From positions 62,001 to 126,000 of the forward strand of contig NZ_BBQM01000013.1 in assembly GCF_000876015.1 (NCBI RefSeq): 64,000 bases of DNA, read 5' to 3'. Of the stretch, positions 60,368-64,000 are shown one piece after another. Below the pieces are notes generated by a model. That model did no database searches. It saw only the letters and a program-made list of their open reading frames with translations, and had not been told where the DNA came from. The first letter of the stretch is position 1, and every line of letters begins with the position of its first letter. A program made the position numbers and the translations under genes. The DNA is from Cupriavidus basilensis. Its GTDB lineage: Bacteria; Pseudomonadota; Gammaproteobacteria; Burkholderiales; Burkholderiaceae.

Positions 60368-61618
60368 ATGAACCGCAACCATCCGTGGCTGCGCCGGCCG
60401 CTCGGCGCGCTGGCGCTGGCCGCCGCCCTGCTGTGCGGCGCCGGCCAGGCCGTGGCGCAAGCCGCCAAACCCGGCATTTCCGACGACGAAGTCAAGATCG
60501 GCCTGATCCTCGACATGAGCGGCCTGTATGCCGACGTGACCGGGCGCGGCAGCGCCGTGGCCGCGCAGATGGCCATCGACGACTTCGGCGGCAAGGTGCT
60601 CGGCAAGAAGATCGAGCTGGTCGTGACCGACCACCAGAACAAGGCCGACATCGCCGCCAGCAAGGCGCGCGAGTGGTTCGACACCGGCCACGTCGACGCC
60701 ATCCTCGACGTGGCGGCCTCCGCGCCCGCGCTGGCGGTGCTGGAAGTGGCCAGGCAGAAGAACCGCATCGTGGTGTTCTCCGGTCCCGGCACCGAGCGCA
60801 TCACCAACGACCTGTGCACGCCGGTGTCGGTGCACTACGCCTACGACACCTACGCGCTGGCCAACTCCACCGCGCGCGCGGTGGTGCAGCGCGGCGGCAA
60901 GACCTGGTTCTTCCTGACCGCCGACTATGCCTTCGGCCACACGCTGCAGGAGTCCGCCACCGCCGTCATCAACGAGACCGGCGGCAAGGTGCTGGGTGCG
61001 GCGCGCCACCCGATCGGCGCCAGCGACTTCGCCTCCTACCTGCTGCAGGCGCAGGCCAGCAAGGCGCAGGTGGTGGGCCTGGCCAACGCCGGCGGCGACT
61101 CGGTCAACGCCATCAAGGCGGCCAGCGAGTTCGGCCTGACCCGCGGCGGCAACCAGCGCATGGCCGGGCTGCTGCTGTACATCAACGACATCCACGCCAT
61201 CGGCCTGAAGACCGCCTCCGGGCTGCTGCTGACCGAAGGCTTCTACTGGGACATGAACGACGCCACGCGCGCATGGTCGCGCCGCTACTTCGACAAGCTC
61301 AGGAAAATGCCGAACATGAGCCAGGCCGGCACCTACTCCTCCGTCATGCACTACCTCAAGGCCATCCAGGCCGCCGGCACCGACGAGACCGCCGCCGTGA
61401 TGAAGCAGATGAAGGCCATGCCGATCAACGACTTCTTCGCGAAGAACGGCCGCATCCGCGAGGACGGCCGCATGATCCACGACATGTACCTGTTCGAGGT
61501 CAAGACGCCGGCCGAGTCCAAGTACCCGTGGGACTACTACAAGCTGCTGGCCACGGTGCCGGGCGACCAGGCCTTCATCCCGCCGGCCAGGTCGCAATGC
61601 CCGCTGATGAAGCGCTGA
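60368..61618 (+). CDS. Branched-chain amino acid-type ABC transporter binding protein (LivK family)
   Basis: 416 aa. Signal peptide about residues 1-32 (QAVAQAA). The mature chain includes VKIGLILDMSGLYADVTGRGSAVAAQMAIDDFGG (in parts), the LivK-type opening. WFFLTADYAFGHTLQ and ASDFASYLLQAQASKAQVVGLANAGGD follow, typical of the aromatic/amide branch of Peripla_BP_6. It starts after a GGAGGAG ribosome-binding site 9 bp upstream. No livH, livM, livG or livF follows, so it must use permease subunits from elsewhere or serve as a sensor. Ligand unknown. Confidence 0.9.
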   Translation: MNRNHPWLRRPLGALALAAALLCGAGQAVAQAAKPGISDDEVKIGLILDMSGLYADVTGRGSAVAAQMAIDDFGGKVLGKKIELVVTDHQNKADIAASKAREWFDTGHVDAILDVAASAPALAVLEVARQKNRIVVFSGPGTERITNDLCTPVSVHYAYDTYALANSTARAVVQRGGKTWFFLTADYAFGHTLQESATAVINETGGKVLGAARHPIGASDFASYLLQAQASKAQVVGLANAGGDSVNAIKAASEFGLTRGGNQRMAGLLLYINDIHAIGLKTASGLLLTEGFYWDMNDATRAWSRRYFDKLRKMPNMSQAGTYSSVMHYLKAIQAAGTDETAAVMKQMKAMPINDFFAKNGRIREDGRMIHDMYLFEVKTPAESKYPWDYYKLLATVPGDQAFIPPARSQCPLMKR

Positions 61619-61629
61619 ACGGAACGCCC

Positions 61630-62772
61630 ATGCTCAATCCCGCTTACCTGCGCGGCGCCGGCAATACGCGCTTCGGCCGCATCGAAGGCAGCACGCCGCT
61701 GACGCTGATGGCCGCCGCCACCGATGCCGCGCTGGCCGACGCCGGCCTGGCGCGCGCCGACATCGACGGCGTGCTGTGCGGCTACGCCACCACGCTGCCG
61801 CACCTGATGCTGGCCACGCGCTTCTGCGAGTACGCCTCGCTCGATCCCGCCTACGCGCACGGCGTGGCCTCGGGCGGCGCCACCGGCGGCGTGATGGCCA
61901 TGCTGGCGCGCGAGCTGGTGCGCGCCGGGCGCTGCCGCCACGTGCTGGTGGTGGCGGGCGAGAACCGCCTGAGCGGCCAGAGCCGCGACCAGTCCATCCA
62001 GACCCTGGCCCAGGTCGGCGAGCCGGAGATGGAGGTGCCCAACGGCGCCTCGGTGCCGGCGTACTACGCGCTGCTGGCCTCGCGCTACCTGTTCGAGACC
62101 GGCCTGCGCGCGGACGACCTGAGCGGCTTCGCGGTGCTGATGCGCGAGCACGCGGCCGGGCATCCCGACGCCCACCTGCGCGAGCCGTTGACGCCGGAGG
62201 CGGCGCGCGCCGCCCGGCCCATCGCCTCGCCGCTGCGGCTGTCGGACTGCTGCCCGATCTCCGACGGCGCGGTGGCGGTGGTGATCTCCGCCGAGCCCGG
62301 CGGCGGCCGGCCGGTGCGCATCGCCGGCGCCGGGCAGGCGCACCGCCACCAGCACCTGAGCACGCTCGACAGCGTGCTCGCCACCGGCGCGGCCGACGCG
62401 GCGCGGCGCGCGCTCGGCGAAGCCGGCAGCACGGTCGCGGAGGTCGATTACCTGGCGATCTACGACTCCTTCACCATCACGCTGGCCATGCTGCTCGAGG
62501 AACTCGGCGTGGCGGGGCGCGGCGAATCGCCCGGGCGGCTGGCCGCCGGCGACTTCGGCCGCCACGGCGCGCTGCCGCTCAACACGCACGGCGGGCTGCT
62601 CGCGTTCGGCCACTCGGGCGTGGCGGGCGGGCTGATGCATCTTGCCGAAGCCGGGCGGCAGCTCGCGGGCAAGGCCGGCGCGCGGCAACTCCCGCCGCGC
62701 AGGCGCGCGCTGTTCCACGCGGACGGCGGCGTGCTGTCGTCGCACGTGAGCCTGGTGCTGGAGGCGCAATGA
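61630..62772 (+). CDS. Thiolase-fold protein lacking the nucleophilic cysteine (SCP-x/Ltp2-like)
   Basis: 380 aa. Thiolase-fold landmarks are present: LTLMAAATDAALADAGL with DIDGVLCGY at the N-terminus, VASGGATGGVMAML at residues 79-92, and the C-terminal LNTHGGLLAFGHSGVAGG with its histidines. In catalytic thiolases a cysteine sits in the N-x-x-C-x-S-G turn; here no cysteine lies between residues 70 and 95. The Ltp2 steroid aldolases and SCP2-type lyases share that loss and pair with a DUF35 protein, as encoded 94 bp downstream. A retro-aldol or C-C lyase role on a CoA thioester is therefore more likely than thiolysis. Confidence 0.85.
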   Translation: MLNPAYLRGAGNTRFGRIEGSTPLTLMAAATDAALADAGLARADIDGVLCGYATTLPHLMLATRFCEYASLDPAYAHGVASGGATGGVMAMLARELVRAGRCRHVLVVAGENRLSGQSRDQSIQTLAQVGEPEMEVPNGASVPAYYALLASRYLFETGLRADDLSGFAVLMREHAAGHPDAHLREPLTPEAARAARPIASPLRLSDCCPISDGAVAVVISAEPGGGRPVRIAGAGQAHRHQHLSTLDSVLATGAADAARRALGEAGSTVAEVDYLAIYDSFTITLAMLLEELGVAGRGESPGRLAAGDFGRHGALPLNTHGGLLAFGHSGVAGGLMHLAEAGRQLAGKAGARQLPPRRRALFHADGGVLSSHVSLVLEAQ

Positions 62773-62797
62773 CCACGCCGCTCGCCAGTCCCCTTGT

Positions 62798-62822
62798 CTT
62801 CTCCCCCACTTCGCGGGAGAAG
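62798..62822. repeat. Short palindromic unit, CTTCTCCC-N9-GGGAGAAG
   Basis: An 8-bp perfect stem with a 9-base loop in the 94-bp gap between the thiolase-fold and DUF35 genes. It resembles short extragenic palindromic repeats common in high-GC proteobacteria. A terminator role is possible, but would separate two genes expected to act together. Confidence 0.55.
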
Positions 62823-62866
62823 GCAGCAAACCACCTGCAACGCATAGCGCCACCGCAAGACCAGCC

Positions 62867-63235
62867 ATGACCACCGACCAAGCCGACCATCCCTACCAGT
62901 CCGGCCTCGATGCCGGCATCGTGCGCTACCAGGCCTGCGACGACTGCGGCGCGTGGCAGCCCTTGCAGCGCCACGCCTGCCGCGCGTGCGGCGGCACGCG
63001 CCTGGGCTGGCGCGACGCGGCGGGCACCGCCACCATCCACTCGGTCACGGAGGTCGCGCGCGCGCCGACCGATGCGTTCCGCGCGCTGGCGCCCTACACG
63101 CTGGTACTGGCCACGCTCGACGAAGGCCCGCGCGTGATGGCGCATGCCGAGCCCGGCGTGGCCATCGGCGAGCGCGTGCGCGCCGGTTTCCTGCGGCACG
63201 GCGAACGCACGTTGCTGCGCTTCCTGCGCGAATAG
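62867..63235 (+). CDS. Zn-ribbon plus OB-fold protein (DUF35 / ChsH2-type partner)
   Basis: 122 aa. Zinc-ribbon cysteines Cys24, Cys27, Cys38 and Cys41 (CDDC...CRAC), followed by an OB-fold acyl-CoA-associated domain (TIHSVTEVARAPTDAFRALAPYTLVLATLDEG and VRAGFLRHG). These proteins bind thiolase-fold partners; in mycobacterial steroid degradation the Ltp2-DUF35 pair forms an aldolase. It starts at 62867 and is the natural partner of the protein at 61630-62772. Confidence 0.93.
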   Translation: MTTDQADHPYQSGLDAGIVRYQACDDCGAWQPLQRHACRACGGTRLGWRDAAGTATIHSVTEVARAPTDAFRALAPYTLVLATLDEGPRVMAHAEPGVAIGERVRAGFLRHGERTLLRFLRE

Positions 63236-63291
63236 CACGCGGCGCGCGCCGGCCGGCGCGCGGCGCTTCCATCACAACCGAGGAGACCGAC

Positions 63292-64000
63292 ATGAACCGA
63301 ACCTTGCCGCTTCGGCGGCCCGCGCTCGCCCTGCTGGCGGGCGCCATCGCCCTCTCGGGCGCATTGCCCGCGCCGCCGGCGCGGGCGCAGGCCTGGCCCG
63401 CCAAGCCGGTGCGGCTGATCGTGCCGTACCCGCCGGGCGGCCCCACCGACATCGTGGCGCGCGTGGTCGGGCAGAAGCTGGCCGACCAGCTCAAACAGCC
63501 GGTGGTGGTGGAGAACCGCCCCGGCGCGGGCGGCAACATCGGCGCGGAAGCGACCGCCAAGTCGGCGCCCGACGGCTACACGCTGCTGGTGGCCACCACC
63601 GCGCACGCGATCAACATGACGCTGTTCAGCAAGCCCGGCTACAGCACGCAGAAGGATTTCGCGCCGGTCTCGCTGCTCACGCGCGGGCCGCTGGTGCTGG
63701 TGACGGCGCCGGCCACGCCGGCCGGCAGCGTGGCCGAGCTGATCGCGCTGGCCAAGGCAAAGCCGGGACAGGTCAGCTTCGCCAGCTCGGGCAACGGGCA
63801 GTCCACCCATCTTGCCGCCGAGCTGTTCAACAGCATGGCGGGCACGCGCATGACCCACGTGCCGTACAAGGGCAGCGCGCCCGCGCTGACCGACGTGATG
63901 GGCGGGCAGGCCACCGTGATGTTCGACACCATGCTCTCGGCCATGCCGTTCGTGCGCGACGGCCGGCTCAAGGCGCTGGCGATCACGGGCGCGGCGCGCT
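63292..64000 (+). CDS. Bug-family tripartite tricarboxylate transporter binding protein, cut at the window end
   Basis: First 236 residues only; the frame is open at 64000. Signal peptide about residues 1-33 (PPARAQAW). Then KPVRLIVPYPPGGPTDIVARVVGQKLADQL, VVVENRPGAGGNIGAEATAKSAPDGYTLLVAT and THVPYKGSAPALTDVMGGQATVMFDT (pieces), all strong Bug signatures. It follows the DUF35 gene by 56 bp with GAGGAGA upstream of ATG at 63292. It is the third orphan Bug protein in this window. A ligand related to the cyclase/thiolase-fold pathway is likely. Confidence 0.93.
   Translation, partial: MNRTLPLRRPALALLAGAIALSGALPAPPARAQAWPAKPVRLIVPYPPGGPTDIVARVVGQKLADQLKQPVVVENRPGAGGNIGAEATAKSAPDGYTLLVATTAHAINMTLFSKPGYSTQKDFAPVSLLTRGPLVLVTAPATPAGSVAELIALAKAKPGQVSFASSGNGQSTHLAAELFNSMAGTRMTHVPYKGSAPALTDVMGGQATVMFDTMLSAMPFVRDGRLKALAITGAAR

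Noticed and set aside
58400-61618. A 1072-codon open frame on the plus strand
   Set aside because: It reads the IclR and cyclase genes in the wrong frame before entering the true LivK-type gene at 60368. The GC-rich third positions keep stop codons rare.

Overview
This window reads as chromosomal DNA of a high-GC Gram-negative betaproteobacterium of the order Burkholderiales (Cupriavidus, Bordetella or Achromobacter type). The grounds are three orphan Bug-type tricarboxylate-transporter binding proteins, a Burkholderiales general porin, many LysR, GntR and IclR regulators each next to a small catabolic operon, and the kdgT-dtnK-pdxA2 tetronate set. The genus cannot be fixed from sequence reading alone. 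I saw no rRNA, tRNA, CRISPR array, phage gene or intact transposase.

Layout. 1-119: N-terminus of a LysR regulator. 197-12261 (minus): eleven tightly coupled genes, in transcription order an aminotransferase, pxpB, pxpC, pxpA, a family-5 peptide ABC transporter, an N-carbamoyl/allantoate-type amidohydrolase, a D-2-hydroxyacid dehydrogenase and an N-formylglutamate deformylase. A divergent GntR gene (12353-13069) sits across a 28-bp palindrome. 13176-18755 (minus): argE-like deacylase, MFS permease, porin, class-V PLP enzyme and a second GntR gene. 18756-19420: non-coding, with a dyad and four tandem 20-bp units like an IS21-family end. 19421-26642: mixed housekeeping and accessory genes (a DUF6630-like protein, LysR, zinc alcohol dehydrogenase, MscS channel, an amino-acid ABC transporter without ATPase, TrhA).

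27006-31149: kdgT, dtnK, pdxA2 and a DeoR gene, a D-threonate/D-erythronate pathway with a clear operator array. 31610-37038: sulfonate/nitrate-type ABC transporter, amidase, TauE/SafE exporter and IclR. 37107-41399: Bug protein, divergent CocE/NonD hydrolase and LysR. 41879-50816: Bug protein and gamma-glutamyltransferase homologue behind an excellent sigma-54 promoter match, purU divergent from a dimethylglycine-dehydrogenase-like flavoenzyme, etfB, etfA and an XRE-cupin regulator.

50984-55608: LysR, amino-acid ABC transporter and M20 deacylase. 55648-58116 (minus): periplasmic penicillin-acylase family precursor. 58404-64000: IclR, cyclase-family hydrolase, LivK-type binding protein, a thiolase-fold protein lacking the usual nucleophilic cysteine with its DUF35 partner, and a Bug protein cut by the window edge.

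The recurring theme is uptake and deblocking of N-substituted amino acids: 5-oxoproline, N-formyl, N-carbamoyl and N-acyl compounds, gamma-glutamyl compounds and N-methylglycines. Each module carries its own binding protein and local regulator, and several carry a visible candidate operator.
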